DNA of 28,845 nucleotides from Schoenoplectus triqueter (GCA_964058805.1 CAXKVV010000610.1:1-28845); one strand, 5' to 3'; shown: positions 1 through 10,880, numbered from the stretch's first letter. Made by a program: numbers and translations. The notes: generated by a model from the sequence alone, not told the origin.

Positions 1-130
1 TTTTCTAGTAGTTACATTTTGATATAGTTCTATCAAATTTGCTCTCATACTAAGCTTTAATATATAAATATGAATGAACATGTAGGATGGTCCTTGTTTA
101 CTTATGGATGCTCTGTTTATCTTTATTCAG

Positions 131-949
131 GTAAACCTTGTGGAGTGGGTGAAAATGATTGTCGGTAGTAAGAGAACTGAAGAGGTAGTTGACCCGAATC
201 TTGATGAAGGGCCGGTGATACGAGCTCTCAAGCGAGTCCTTTTAGTTGCACTTCGGAGTGTTGACCCAGATGCTGCTAAGAGACCAAAGATGAGCCAGAT
301 TGTACAGATGCTTGAAGCTGTTGAGGCCTTGCCTCGAGAGGTTAATTATGTTCTTGACTCAAGTAACATCATCATTATGAATTCTAGTATTGGTTAACAA
401 CTTGGCAGCACACAAAAAAAAAGGAAGATCCAATCTTGAGATCATCAGAGACGAACAAGCTTACTGGATCACCATAAAATTTCTTTGTTGTTTGCTTAAT
501 TGGATACTGAATACAGTTTGAATTCTGCACTTAATCCTATCTTGACCTAATGGGTTGGGGTGGGGGATAAAAATAATGATAAAACTGTTATTTTACCGAG
601 GCAACTGGTATGTGCTGGTTCAAACCTGTGGCAGACATGGTGAGACAGGTACCAACATGTGACCTCACTCCACATATTGGTCAATTTTCAATGACTCGAA
701 CAGATAAATTGGAATTAAGTATAAGGAATGGTTAATTTGTGGGATAGGGAACTGTGAGCTGGTTTAAAATTATATTAAATTCTCTGTGAAAAATTAATCT
801 GATATGAACTGTGAGCTTTTTCTTAAAGTTACTTTGCTGAATGCGAGGAGCAGAAAAACCGAAAGAGTCGCACTGGGAGCATTGACATCGAGTCATTAGT
901 GGAAGTGCCAACGACAGCCGAAGCAGGAGAACAAAGCGGCGCTAATTGA
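131..949 (+). CDS. Receptor-like protein kinase, 3' end (last two exons; 5' part outside window)
   Basis: C-terminal part of a plant membrane receptor-like Ser/Thr kinase. Coding exons are 131-340 and 848-949. The first follows a TTATTCAG acceptor and encodes [12 protein letters not shown], then [41 protein letters not shown] and ALPRE: the last kinase subdomains, with the conserved RP(K)M of subdomain XI. The second exon continues in phase as [16 protein letters not shown] and stops at TGA 947-949. The basic RTGS-type tail is what I recall after the kinase domain in the Arabidopsis At3g59110/At5g18500 clade, which is why I prefer splicing (GT at 341, AG at 846-847) over read-through to the TAA at 395-397. 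Together the exons give 103 residues. The usual LRCVDP cysteine is serine here (LRSVDP). Substrate and ligand are unknown. Bases 1-130 are the end of the preceding intron. Confidence 0.82.
341..847 (+). other. Last intron of the receptor-like kinase gene
   Basis: A 507-base AT-rich intron inferred from the in-phase junction between LPRE and [11 protein letters not shown]. The donor is GTTAAT, a weak match to the plant consensus, and the acceptor is TGCGAG. If the intron is retained, translation adds a short unrelated tail (VNYVLDSS onward) and stops at 395-397, so two C-termini are possible. I see no other feature inside it. Confidence 0.65.
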
Positions 950-1785
950 TAAATATTTTCAAAAGAACTAAAAGTACCAGAGGATGATTTATATCCCATA
1001 ACTACTGGTAGGCTGCTCAGCAGTTTCACAAGATAGTTTTTCATCCGACAGGTGCATCTCAGGGCAAATTAGTAGGGAATAGGAACCTTGTCTGGAAAAG
1101 CAATATAATAAACAGAAAGGTTAGAATTATGATCTGTGGTTTTGGATGAATTGAATTGTTTTTAGTTAGTGGAGTGGAGACCCTCTCATGTACAGGATAT
1201 TACCTTGAATTCATTTATTTTGCATAAATTTTGTTTCTTTTCCATCATCGCATGCAGTGCGCATACCATGCAGCAGAGGCTGAGAACTGAAAGAACTCAA
1301 TCCGCGCAAATATTTTTCCATCGTCTGCTACCGATCACTTTTATAAAGTTATTGATTAAAGTTTTAAAATATGGATTTCATTATACAAATGGTTGGTGAT
1401 TACATAGTGTATATGAGACGTGCGGGTGCATATGTGATTCTATATGTGGATATATATTATAAATGTCCTTCAAATATCTAAATCGATCATTTACTTTTAA
1501 AAAACTTTAATATAAAATAAGTAAATTTAATAAGATGTTAATATAATTTTGATTTTTTTTATGAAATATATCATATAATTAATTTTATATGTTTAATATG
1601 ATAAAAATTTAAAAAAAATATCACTCACTAAAGATATCGCATCGCATGAGCATAAGCGGTCATGCAATTTCATTTTAAAACAATAGATTAAACTACCATA
1701 ACAACTACAAAAGAGAATACTGATTTTACATTCAAAATATACAAAATAAAATTTAATTTTCTTATTCTTATTTGATAAATCATGT
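950..1785. other. 3' untranslated region and AT-rich intergenic DNA
   Basis: The first 150-200 bases after the kinase stop codon are of mixed composition and probably 3' UTR. After about 1400 the sequence becomes very AT-rich, without a coding frame, repeat or RNA gene that I can support. The small open frames here (for example 1169-1399 on the plus strand) show no recognisable protein sequence. Confidence 0.5.
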
Positions 1786-2593
1786 TCAATTCAATATACC
1801 TCGCCTCCGCAACTCTGTGCCTGCTGAACCCAACACATTTATTACATCACTCATTGCAATGCGCTCTTTTGCTAACTCCTTGGAGGCTTGGAGCAGAGGA
1901 GCCCACAGCGAATCACCGAAACCAAGCAGTCTAAAGAGTCTTCCAGCACAAATCTGTTCTCATCCCCCTGATCTGATGAAATCAATTTGGCATCAATATT
2001 ATCCATGACTTGAGCTGGAAACGCTATCTCAATATGCTTGTGAATGTTTGATCCATCTCTGAATCTTTCGTCGGTTGGGCTTATTCCAGTGAACATCTCA
2101 AGCAAAAGAATGTCGATCGTAGCTACACACGTCCTTGTGTGCCTGACCACCCATTCTATATTCTAAGATAAAACATATACATATATGAGGTCACAATGAA
2201 CTTTCTAGGGGTAAATTAAATCAATAATAATCTAGTTTGTGCGATGTCATGCTTATTTTTGTTTGTATTAGCACTACTGAGCAGGTGAGCAATGCTAAAT
2301 TGTTACAATCAATTTTGGATGTGGTCATTGCCTCTCTTATACAACAACAACAATAAAGTCTTTAATCTCAAAATAAATTAGAATAGGTTAGAAATGTAAT
2401 TCAATCTGAAAGTATAGAGATTAGAAATGTAACCAATAGAACTTTTGATTCCAACCGTGCTTTTTATTGACTGAGTAGGCACGATATCAGATTGAACTAG
2501 AAACCGGGCTAAACCAAAATCACCCATATGTACAGCCATGCCATCGTCCAAAAGCACATTACTTGGTTTAAGATCACAATGTATAATTGACTC
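1786..2593 (-). pseudogene. LRR receptor-like kinase (XA21/EFR type) remnant, kinase C-terminal half
   Basis: On the minus strand 2593-2400 reads SIIHCDLKPSNVLLDDGM then MGDFGLARF: the HxDLKxxN catalytic loop (H-C-D form typical of non-RD LRR kinases) and the DFG metal-binding motif. A degenerate SSIGYIS follows, where GTIGY(V/I)APE is expected. After about 230 non-coding bases, probably the intron known at this place in the family, comes YRMGGQAHKDVCSY, then ILLLEMFTGISPTDERFRDG, DCLVSVIRCGLLCSK and SKELAKERIAMSDVIN, ending at the stop at 1786-1788. Everything before the catalytic loop is missing: an in-frame stop at 2594-2596 precedes it and no LRR sequence lies upstream. Frame is lost near 2107-2114 (net +4 bases against the YSYGILLLEM expectation) and again at 1879-1893 (8-base duplication). 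A non-functional relic of a pattern-recognition-type receptor kinase. Confidence 0.85.
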
Positions 2594-3210
2594 TTAGGAT
2601 ATCAGTATAAATTTGTTTAATTATGAGGTCATTTGAAGCTCTATTGAATATTGAACTGAGCTGAAGCAGATTCAGGCCAGAAAGCAGCCACGTGGATGGT
2701 GGACCCCCCTCCTCCATTTTGAGCTCTATTTATTAAATATACTAGATCCTGAAAATAGGCCCTGTTATTTTCGATTTCATGTCGGGCTATGCTCCGCCCA
2801 ATAAGAACAAAGGCTGTGGTTCTTTTGCAGCTCTCTCTCTGCGTTATATCTTGGGGCAACATGCATGCTGCCTCATGCACTCCATTTCCTTCATTGTAAG
2901 TTTTAAGGCGATCCTAATACAAAATTAATTAAATCTGGTTTCGATACTCTCATACAGTATGTACAATCAACGAGGTCATGCCCCTCTGGTGATAGGATAA
3001 GATAAGATAATATGTCCGAAAATTCCGACAATTTATAAATGTGCAGCATATATATTAATTCAACTATTCCTCAAGGTTCTCATATACCTACGTTTACAAA
3101 CATGCCACAAGCGCAGACCAGATCCAAAATATACAAGTCAAAATTTCAAATTTTGATTCTAAAACTGGGAATAGACCATGGACGCAAAATGTATAAATAA
3201 ACTACTGCTT
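2594..3210. other. Gap between receptor kinase relic and PWP1; contains PWP1 3' UTR
   Basis: The part next to 3210 is the likely 3' untranslated region of the minus-strand PWP1 gene. An open minus-strand frame at 2641-2880 has no recognisable similarity. A perfect CCACGTGG palindrome (G-box core) lies at 2688-2695, but no gene start nearby gives it a role. The rest shows nothing I can support. Confidence 0.45.
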
Positions 3211-6200
3211 TTAAGGGCCACTCTTGGGATTTGGATCCACATTCCGGTTGTTGTACATACCAAATCTGTTGACAATTCCTTGATCAGATAGTGTATTCCA
3301 CACCTTCACAACAGAGAAAGCAGAAAATTAAAAGCGGATTATCTTAGCAATTTTACATGGATTCAGATATATTACCAGTAGAAGTCCAATGTTCTGTGCT
3401 TACCAGTAATTTCCCTTTGAGGCCTCCTATGGCAAGCAAGAATGGATTATCTTCCGAAAATGAGATTGAAAAAATTTTACCCTGACATATCATTGCACAT
3501 AAAAGGAAGCAGGTTTCATTAGTTAATGAAACAAATTGCATGTTTTATAAACAGATACAACCAAAGAAAAAGGCATGTATAGTCAACAAACACACATAAT
3601 ATTTTTACATGTTTTATAAACACGTAAAACCAAAGAAAAAGCATGTATAGTCAACAAAACACAATATTTTCCCTCAGAATCTTAAAATACACCTCATGTT
3701 CTCTTTTCAATGGCCTAACTAGCCAACTCACCTTTCCATTGCTAATGCGAAAACAAAACATGGAAAGAGAAAGTTTGGGCATTCTATTGAGTTAAAATAA
3801 TTCCATCATTTAATACTAAACATTATGTTACATAATATTACAAATTTGGTGATATTTCAGGCTTTAGAAGAAAGAACAAAAATGATACCAAATAACAACT
3901 GACAAAAGATCATTTGTTTCTTGGGTAGTCCAAAAGGGCAAAAACTTACAGCTTTAGGGTTCTGAGAGGCAACACAGGCAGGTTGATTGTTTGATATGTC
4001 CCAAAGCTTTATCTGTGTGAAACAGAGAGAAAAGGATAAATATGCATCATGAGATTGTGATCAGTACCACTTCACATTACTTCAAATCCTAGCATGAATC
4101 TTTTTTAAAGTTTCCAGTGGTAGTCATTTTTCACTCATTTTAAATAAATGCGTCTAAATAATTTTGAAATTCTACATGTCTTTTTACAACAAGACAACCA
4201 ATAATCTTACCAAATTTTGATCCTAGAAGATGAATTGATATTCAAAATGCAAAGTATAGAATTGTTTGACTATTAAGCAAACCATTCATAGCTATTATGG
4301 TATAAAGGTACAAGTACAAGATAAAAGAAGTACCATTTTGTCTGTTGAGCCGGTTGCAAGGAACTGCACAAAGATAGAGAGCGAGGTTATGTCCAAAGGA
4401 AAACATAAAACTGAATGCAACTTTCACCTAAAGTGCTCTCTCTGAAAATTAGCTAACCATATAAGTCTTTTCACTGCTCTCCGTGTTTATTAGAAAGCAA
4501 GAAAGTTGGCAAGTTATTCAGAACTGCAACTTTCTACAAATGAGTGAACCTACTAATTTGCCATTCTTGAACCCAAAAAATATATACTTATCTTACCTTC
4601 CAGAAACTTTTCTGGTAACAATACAACAAAAAACAAAAGCATTTAGTCCCGGAGAAGTTGAGGTAGGCTAGAAATGAAACCCGCAGTCACAAAAAACAAG
4701 GAATATGTTACCTTTCAGAGAGAAATTTTTCTGGGAACAATACCAGGGATTATATTGCTCCTTTTAGTTTGTACTTTGTAACACTAGTTCACTACTTAAA
4801 TAGCTTTAACACATACAAACTCTGAACCCAAATTATCTTTCTTTTTTCCCATCAGAATAGGAATTTTCCATCATAATTGACATGAATACGAGCAATAACA
4901 TCATGTCAAAAGCTCCAATTTGGATGGAAATATCCAGAATATTAGGTATTATCTGCAAAATTCTGGGTTAAGTACTAAGTGTGAAGCGCAATAAAATTAC
5001 TTAGTAACTTACATTAGGAGCCACAGGGCAAAAGGAGACAGAAGAGACAGCTTTCTCATGAGCATGTAGAGTGAAGATGGTCTTTGAACCAGAAGTGGAA
5101 TTTGAAGATGTTGCCCGTTTATCAAAGCACTGAACCATGCCATTATCAAGGCTGACCTGAAAAATGTCAATAACACAATGCATAGTTGGAAAAACATTGT
5201 AAAGGGGGAAAAAACTGGGTTCTTCTGGTACTAAACATGATTTGACCAGCAATGAGTCGCCCATTCCCTCCCAAACACATGCATACAGACCTTCAAAACC
5301 CTTGGTACTAAGGAAGAGTAAGAAACAAGTCAACTAACCACAAAGGCATGCTCATTATGTGGGTCCCATGCAATGCTCTCTACATCAGCATCAACAGACC
5401 ATCTGCCACTCTCCTCGGATAATTTAATGTCCATCTGCATGACACAATAGCTCACATTAAGAATATATAACAACTTCTAAATTTTCTTAGAACCCCTCTG
5501 AGAGAGAGAGAGAGAGAGAGAGATTACCAGTGCAACAGTTCTATCAAAGGACCCAGTAAGTAGTAGCTCAGGGAAACGCCCACTCCATGCAACATTTTGC
5601 ACCTGGAACGTATATAACGAACACAAATCTCACTCTTTTGTTTGAATCAAATTTTGTTGATTACAAATACTTGAGTTAAAAATTCTCTCATAAACTGAGA
5701 ACTGCATAAAAAGATCGAAGTAATAAAAATTAATAAACATCACATACAGTAAAAGGAGGAAAAAATCTTTCAGTTGTTACCATGGCACTGTTATTCTTGT
5801 TCCTACTTATAAATTTAACTGATATGACACTAAAACTGATATAAATAGTTCACAAAAAGAAAAAGACCTAACGCAAAAGATAAAATTAAAGACAGCAGTT
5901 TACCTTATCAGTATGATGCTTTAGAGTGACAACACACTTTTCCTCAACCACATCCCAAATTTTTACAGTATTATCGGCACTTGCACTTGCTAAAACGTTC
6001 CTGTTAGTACAATACATTGCAACTACTCAGCACCAGGCATTTTTTCTATTTGAACACGAGCTTATTATTTGTTTCAGTTCGAAGTCTCAAAGATATTAAA
6101 CCAACATCCACTCATGAGGTACCACTTGGGTTATGGGAAGTTGCATTTTAGATAGTTATGTTTGGTTTGGCTTGTGAGATCATTAAGTTATGTTTGGTTT

Positions 6201-8122
6201 GGCTCGTGAGATCATTACTTTATCTTTTGCAATTTGAACCTTCGAGAAGATTCTAGTTCACTGAGTGTAATATAAGAATACATGAAATCTTTTTTTACTA
6301 AACCTTTTTTAGAATTTCCATATGCTTGGCATGTAATTCTTTGTTATAACAAATAAAACTTTTAAGATACTCGAGATACACAAGTAACCTATTAAAGGGA
6401 GAGACATAAAATGACAGCTCACCTCACCTCCTTGTTCCATGCTAGACCAAGCACAGAAGCTCTATGGCTTCCCTTCTTGAATTTTTTCTGCATGAACAGC
6501 AAGCTCTTAAAAGAAATAACCTCTACAAAAGAATTACAGAAGGGTATCTGGAACAAATTGCAGGCCCTCAAGGAACATGTATGAAATAAAAAGAAGCCAT
6601 TTTACATTTTGGGAACGCATAACTATCATGTACAGTAATAACTATTTCCAATTGCTTGTATTTTCTTATAACTTACAGTACTAAATCTAGTAGCAGTACC
6701 ACACAACATTTTTTGAAGGAAGATTGTACAAGTTAGCCCTATTATAAGAAGAAGATGAGAATGAACCTTTTTTCCTTTTTCCTTTTTCTTTTTTGAAACT
6801 CCACCTAAAACCATCAACGGCTGGACCTCATCAATCTGCAAATACCAAAACAGAAAGAACAATCACCTTGTCATCAAGAATTATTTCAATAAAATATTTC
6901 ATTTTAGATAACTGATATATCCAAGGAATAAGTAACCTACAAGATCAAGGTCCCAAACTTCAATAGTAGGTTCCACAGAGCCTATGGCAACAAAATTCCC
7001 TGCAAAGAAAACCAACATATAAAATGAGAACAAAATCCCGGTCCCAGATTTAGGCACACATTTGGTTCAAGTCCAAGTGCAGTGACACCAATCCTATTAT
7101 CTTTCTTTGTTTTTCTACATCTATTTTATTTGTGTTCTAAAAGCAAGAATGGGACTCAATTTAGGTCTGATATGTTAATTTGGATATATGTTATTCTTTT
7201 ACTACTATTGGCAAGACTCACACTGCACTAAAGACTTGACTAAGCTATGGTCTACCAAACCCTCCATAACATATGAGTGTACCTTTTTCCCCACTTTGTG
7301 GCCGACAATCCAACCAAGACAATGATAGGGGAAAGGCTGGAAGTATGATGTCATGGTGTATGTACAAATTGGAGTCTCCATCCTCTGCCTCCTCAAAAAT
7401 ACAAACCTGTAATGTACAGAGAGATAAGAATTGTACTCATGCACAAAAACTATACAAAAAGAAAAACAAAATGAAAGTTTCATCCACTCTACCTAATACT
7501 TATAATCTCACTAAAGAGTCTGACACTGATTTACGTTTGTTTAATTAGCTTCAAACTAACAGAATTTGACAAATCACACAGAACAAAGCCCAACTTATGG
7601 TTATTCAGCATAACTCATTTTTTTTAAAGAAAAGATTAAAAAATGGACAAAAACAGAAGCATTATCTAGACATCATGTATCATAACAGTAATGTTATTAG
7701 AAGTAAACACAACCCTTTATTGTGTTCCAGTTTACTCCCTCAGTTTGGACCAATCTAACAAAATCTCAATGTTCAAACTTTTTTCCAACCCAAATAAACC
7801 AAACTACAAAGTTCAGACTAGTCGTTTGGTTCTAAATCTCTGTTCAAAGCAAAGTAACTGTACCATTTGAGAACCCATAAATATGCAAAAAAAAATGACC
7901 CAATTAGTGTGCAGATTTTAGGCATATTGATCAAAGGATAGTGCATACGTCAAGGAGATTAACTTCATCTTCATTACGAGCGCAGAGAATAATTGCATCA
8001 GTAGGTTTTATTGTCAAATCTTCTATCTCTTCTTCATCATCGTCGTCATTTTCCTGACAAAGCACATTAGGGTTAAGTTTTTGCTTCACAATTTGTTAAA
8101 GCATTTCACTATACAATGAGAA

Positions 8123-8179
<57 letters not shown>

Positions 8180-9339
8180 TGACCTCCTTATCTTTCTTTA
8201 GATAAGGATCCATATCATTGCTCGGATAATAAAGGTCCACACCTTTACCAAATATTTCAATACCTACATCAGTAAAAGCAGCACGTCAGAAATAGCAAAA
8301 ATCAATAAAGGTACAATTTCTGAAACTACTAGAAATCCAAAATACTTCATTTTTTTACTGTAATAATTGAGCTATCTCTTCAAGTTCAAACAAAGAACAA
8401 CCTTGCACTCTGCACCCAACCCCAAAAAAGCAAAAAAAATATATATATATATTTCTTATGAATATGTGCTTATAACTCAAGCTCATAAAGCCAAAATGTG
8501 AAACTTGAGTCCTACCCTCTTTGAAGGTTAGATTGGACAAATAAAGGCTTGCAATGGTATCATTGTGTTTCCCACTTCCCAGGAAGAAAAAGGTTACTAC
8601 CTTCATCTTCATCATCGTAATGATCCATATCAAGTTCACGGAGGCCATTAGAAATGTCTTGAACAACAGAAGATTGACCATCCTGGTCCTTGTTCAGGGC
8701 ATTTGCTGCTGCATGGGCTCGTAACACCTCATCCCCTTTTCCTGCATCCACATCCATTTCTTCTTCATCCTCACTCACCCAACTGCACATTTATTTCATC
8801 ATTGTTAACTATTACTAGTAAATTCAACACTAAAATGGATCCAGCATTCATAACCTACCAGAAATTATATACACCACGGAGATACTTCCCAGTACAGTTT
8901 GTAGAATTGGATATGAGAAGATTGTCATTGACTATATTTAAGCCTCAAGCTTTGGTACTGGTTAGGACCAGCAATACCATATGGGAAAACTGGTAACAAA
9001 GAGTCATCTTTCTTCTAATGTATATGGCCTAATTTTTACCAACTTGATTTTGTTTTTTTTTTGGATCGCATTATAGCTGCTTTAGGCTTGATTAAGGTCA
9101 TATATGATATCTGGCCTTGAAGTATAGTTGCATGATTAAACACGCGCTCAGTTCTTATATCTTATATGCCCCATACAACAAAGCCAAAAGGAATAATTAG
9201 TAAGACGAAAAAACAGAACAGACCTGTCAGACAAATCACCCTTAACCATCTCCTCTATTTCCTCTTTGGAAGGCGGCTCAGCCACCTCAGGCACATACTT
9301 TGAGGCCCCTTTTGGAACCCAACATAAGGCAGAAATCAT
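3211..9339 (-). CDS. PWP1: PWP1 homologue: nucleolar WD40 ribosome-biogenesis protein, 16 coding exons, complete
   Basis: Coding exons in transcript order: 9339-9224, 8782-8601, 8263-8184, 8053-7949, 7406-7283, 6999-6941, 6835-6767, 6487-6423, 6000-5904, 5602-5528, 5434-5339, 5156-5013, 4363-4334, 4012-3950, 3481-3404, 3303-3211. All introns are GT-AG. The sum is 1476 nt, giving 491 residues and TAA, close to the Arabidopsis homologue. The protein starts [20 protein letters not shown] (typical PWP1 N-terminus), then acidic tracts (about 91-99 and 128-135), IEVWDLDL (about 215-222), a lysine cluster KKKKEKGKK (237-245, likely nuclear/nucleolar signal, also present in animal PWP1), [50 protein letters not shown] (405-419) and the last blade LLVWNTLSD. 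These are WD40 repeats of a beta-propeller. In yeast and animals PWP1 acts in the nucleolus in rRNA production and large-subunit assembly. That role here is by homology. The ATG at 9337-9339 is chosen by conservation. Confidence 0.95.
3539..3670. repeat. Imperfect tandem duplication of about 65-69 bp inside PWP1 intron 14
   Basis: Two adjacent copies each start CATGTTTTATAAACA and continue through CCAAAGAAAAA, GCATGTATAGTCAACAAA and an ATATTTT end. Copy one starts at 3539 and copy two at 3608. They differ by a few substitutions and single-base indels, so the duplication is not very recent. It lies between exons 14 and 15 with no effect on coding. Confidence 0.85.
4334..4363 (-). other. PWP1: 30-nt micro-exon (exon 13) of PWP1
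   Basis: This exon encodes only [10 protein letters not shown], the first strands of a WD40 blade completed by exon 14 (IKLWDISNN). Flanking splice signals are TGTGCAG upstream and GTACTT downstream, and both neighbouring junctions are in phase 0. Skipping it would keep frame but remove ten residues from the propeller. It is too short to appear in ordinary open-frame scans. Confidence 0.85.
5501..5522. repeat. (AG)11 microsatellite next to PWP1 exon 10 donor
   Basis: Eleven AG units. In gene orientation this is a CU run starting about six bases after the exon 10 5' splice site (exon end 5528, intron GTAATCTCTCT). Confidence 0.95.
6154..6217. repeat. 32-bp tandem duplication inside PWP1 intron 8
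   Basis: Two abutting 32-base copies (6154-6185 and 6186-6217), each beginning AGTTATGTTTGGTTTGGCT and ending GTGAGATCATTA. They differ by one base (T/C). A recent, non-coding duplication. Confidence 0.95.
8127..8178. repeat. (TG)18(AG)8 compound microsatellite next to PWP1 exon 3 donor
   Basis: Eighteen TG units pass directly into eight AG units. In gene orientation the intron starts GTCATCTCTCTCTC and then becomes a CA run, so the pyrimidine tract begins about six bases after the 5' splice site (exon 3 ends at 8184). Confidence 0.95.
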
Positions 9340-9344
9340 CTCCC

Positions 9345-9433
9345 CTACAATATTGAAAAGTGAAATTATCGTAAACTGTATCCCAAAGCTACAACGGACA
9401 GCAGGGACATAACATTCCTTCCCCCAACCTCAC
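9345..9433 (-). other. PWP1: Probable 5'-UTR intron of PWP1
   Basis: On the minus strand the sequence just before the start codon reads TATTGTAG followed by GGGAGATG, a good acceptor five bases ahead of the ATG. A donor GTGAGG lies at 9433-9428, which would give an 89-base intron. No upstream in-frame coding extension resembling PWP1 exists, so the intron would lie wholly in the leader. The donor choice is inference. Confidence 0.45.
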
Positions 9434-9567
9434 CAAATGGAATACCGCCAAATCTTATTGTGTGGGAAATACCTTATTGATTTTTTGTTTTGCTGATTTT
9501 GTGTAAAGTTGGATGCCGTTGATGACTGGGGCAAGGAGATGTTGGGTAGTGTGCGGGTGGCAGGCAG

Positions 9568-9579
9568 GTTTAGGGTTTA
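9568..9579 (-). promoter_or_regulatory. Telo-box (AAACCCTAAACC) at the 5' end of PWP1
   Basis: On the minus strand the sequence reads AAACCCTAAACC, about 230 bases upstream of the PWP1 start codon, in the promoter or leader. Telo-boxes of the AAACCCTA type are known in plant promoters of ribosomal-protein and nucleolar genes and fit the ribosome-biogenesis role of PWP1. The transcription start is not visible, so whether this lies in the promoter or the leader is undecided. Confidence 0.6.
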
Positions 9580-9779
9580 AGAGCAAGAGAGGTTCCTTTC
9601 TGGTCAGGAAGAAGAGAGATTTTCTAATGGCATCCAGCTGCCGAGACGATGGAGAATCCGCGGGTGAGGGTGCGACCAAAGCGAGACGGTGATGGAGGCA
9701 CAACCTACGCCGAGAGCCGGTGGAGGGACAATGGAATGAAGGCTGGAGGCGCAACCTAGCGTTTGAGACTTTTTAAGTA

Positions 9780-10337
9780 CAGATGATTCAACGGCACGGA
9801 TTAATTGCGGTTAGAAGTTAAGGGCTATGATGGATGGATTATGGATACTAGTTTTTTTAGCTTCTTTGGTTGTTTCATATTTATACTGGAAACTGGAAAG
9901 AATCCGCTCCTTACTACTATTTCTAGCTTTTTTTTTCATTTTTTAAAATAGAAAAAATGATGTGAGGCTCAGTTGACCCTCCGGATTTTAAAAAATAATA
10001 TTTTTATGCTAAAATTTTATTAATCTGACCCCTCTAAGCCATAATATTTAATATATAAAAGATATTTATTTAAATATCTTTTATTTTTTATTATTTTTAA
10101 TATATAAAAGATATTATTTTAATATTTTTATTTAATATCGATTAGTTAATAGATTTAAACCGATAAGTTACTGAATCTGATTACTGACTCCTCTGATCAA
10201 AATCTTGCATCCGCCCCTAATAATTAATGTACTTAAAATAGTGTATTCTATTTTCTAAATTAATATATATTTTATCAATTAATTTTATAAACTAACTCGC
10301 ATTACTTTTTAAAATAACATTTCATTATTTTTCTCAC
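9780..10337. other. AT-rich intergenic DNA upstream of PWP1
   Basis: No gene seen. Bases about 9960-10220 alternate AT-rich tracts such as AATATATAAAAGATAT (present twice, near 10050 and 10100) with short GC-richer segments (GACCCTCCGG, GCATCCGCCCCTA). This pattern suggests a degraded transposon, but I cannot assign a family. Confidence 0.4.
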
Positions 10338-10880
10338 GGATGTCAATGAATTGGATTCAGATCGGATCATACATGATCCAAGAAAAATTGGTAAATTTTA
10401 TATCCAATTAAAATTTAAGGATCCAAATATAAATTTATTGTCATTTATATAGTGAATATCAGATCAAATTCAGATAATATTTTGGATTTTATATTCAATA
10501 TTTAAAGTAATAAAATACATTGGTAACACCAATAAAAAATATATAATTTACATCATAAAGTATAACTTAATATTAAATTACTAATTTAACTATTTACAAG
10601 ATATTTATAAAAAAAAGTCAATGTAAATTAATTATTATTGAGTCTATACTAAGTATTGCAATTATGATTATAAAGTTTGCTATAAAAATATTATCATTAT
10701 ATCGTTTTTTTTCTATTAAAAACTTAAAAAGTATTTTTTTTCTTCAGGGATTTATAATGGTTCGGATTCATATCATGTAGCATCCAGATGCGAATTTGAA
10801 AAATATCGCTTTTTTTTAAAATTATATGCAGATTCAATATACTACACGCGTATCGGATAGGCTAATGGTATATTGGATCA
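10338..10880. mobile_element. Degenerate transposon-like fragment (GGATTCAGATCGGATC type)
   Basis: The segment begins TGTCAATGAATTGGATTCAG and contains repeated short runs built on GGATC/GGATT/CAGAT, with no coding capacity. A segment near 10615-10815 resembles, in reverse complement, bases about 15000-15210, just before the satellite array (shared order: ATCTGGAT, GATATGAATC, TATAAATC, GATAGCAA-like, CTCAATAATAATTA). Two diverged copies in opposite orientation suggest a dispersed repeat. Ends and family are not determined. Confidence 0.4.

Noticed and set aside
829..1044. Minus-strand open frame of 71 codons
   Set aside because: It lies opposite the last coding exon (848-949) and 3' UTR of the receptor-like kinase, which explains the higher GC content there.
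2641..2880. Minus-strand open frame of 79 codons upstream of the LRR-kinase relic
   Set aside because: It was considered as the missing first half of the kinase domain, but it shows no glycine loop, no VAIK-like lysine and no LRR pattern. No other family is recognised.
5001..5333. Separate 110-codon minus-strand gene
   Set aside because: The frame reads through intron 11 into exon 12 of PWP1. Only 5013-5156 is coding.
8703..8996. Plus-strand 97-codon open frame
   Set aside because: It is antisense to PWP1 exon 2 (8601-8782), whose acidic Glu/Asp codons read as His/Leu/Pro on the other strand.
9455..9754. Minus-strand 99-codon open frame (basic, Ser/Leu-rich)
   Set aside because: It covers the PWP1 promoter/leader and has no similarity to known proteins. 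It could act as an upstream open frame only if transcribed in full, which cannot be judged.
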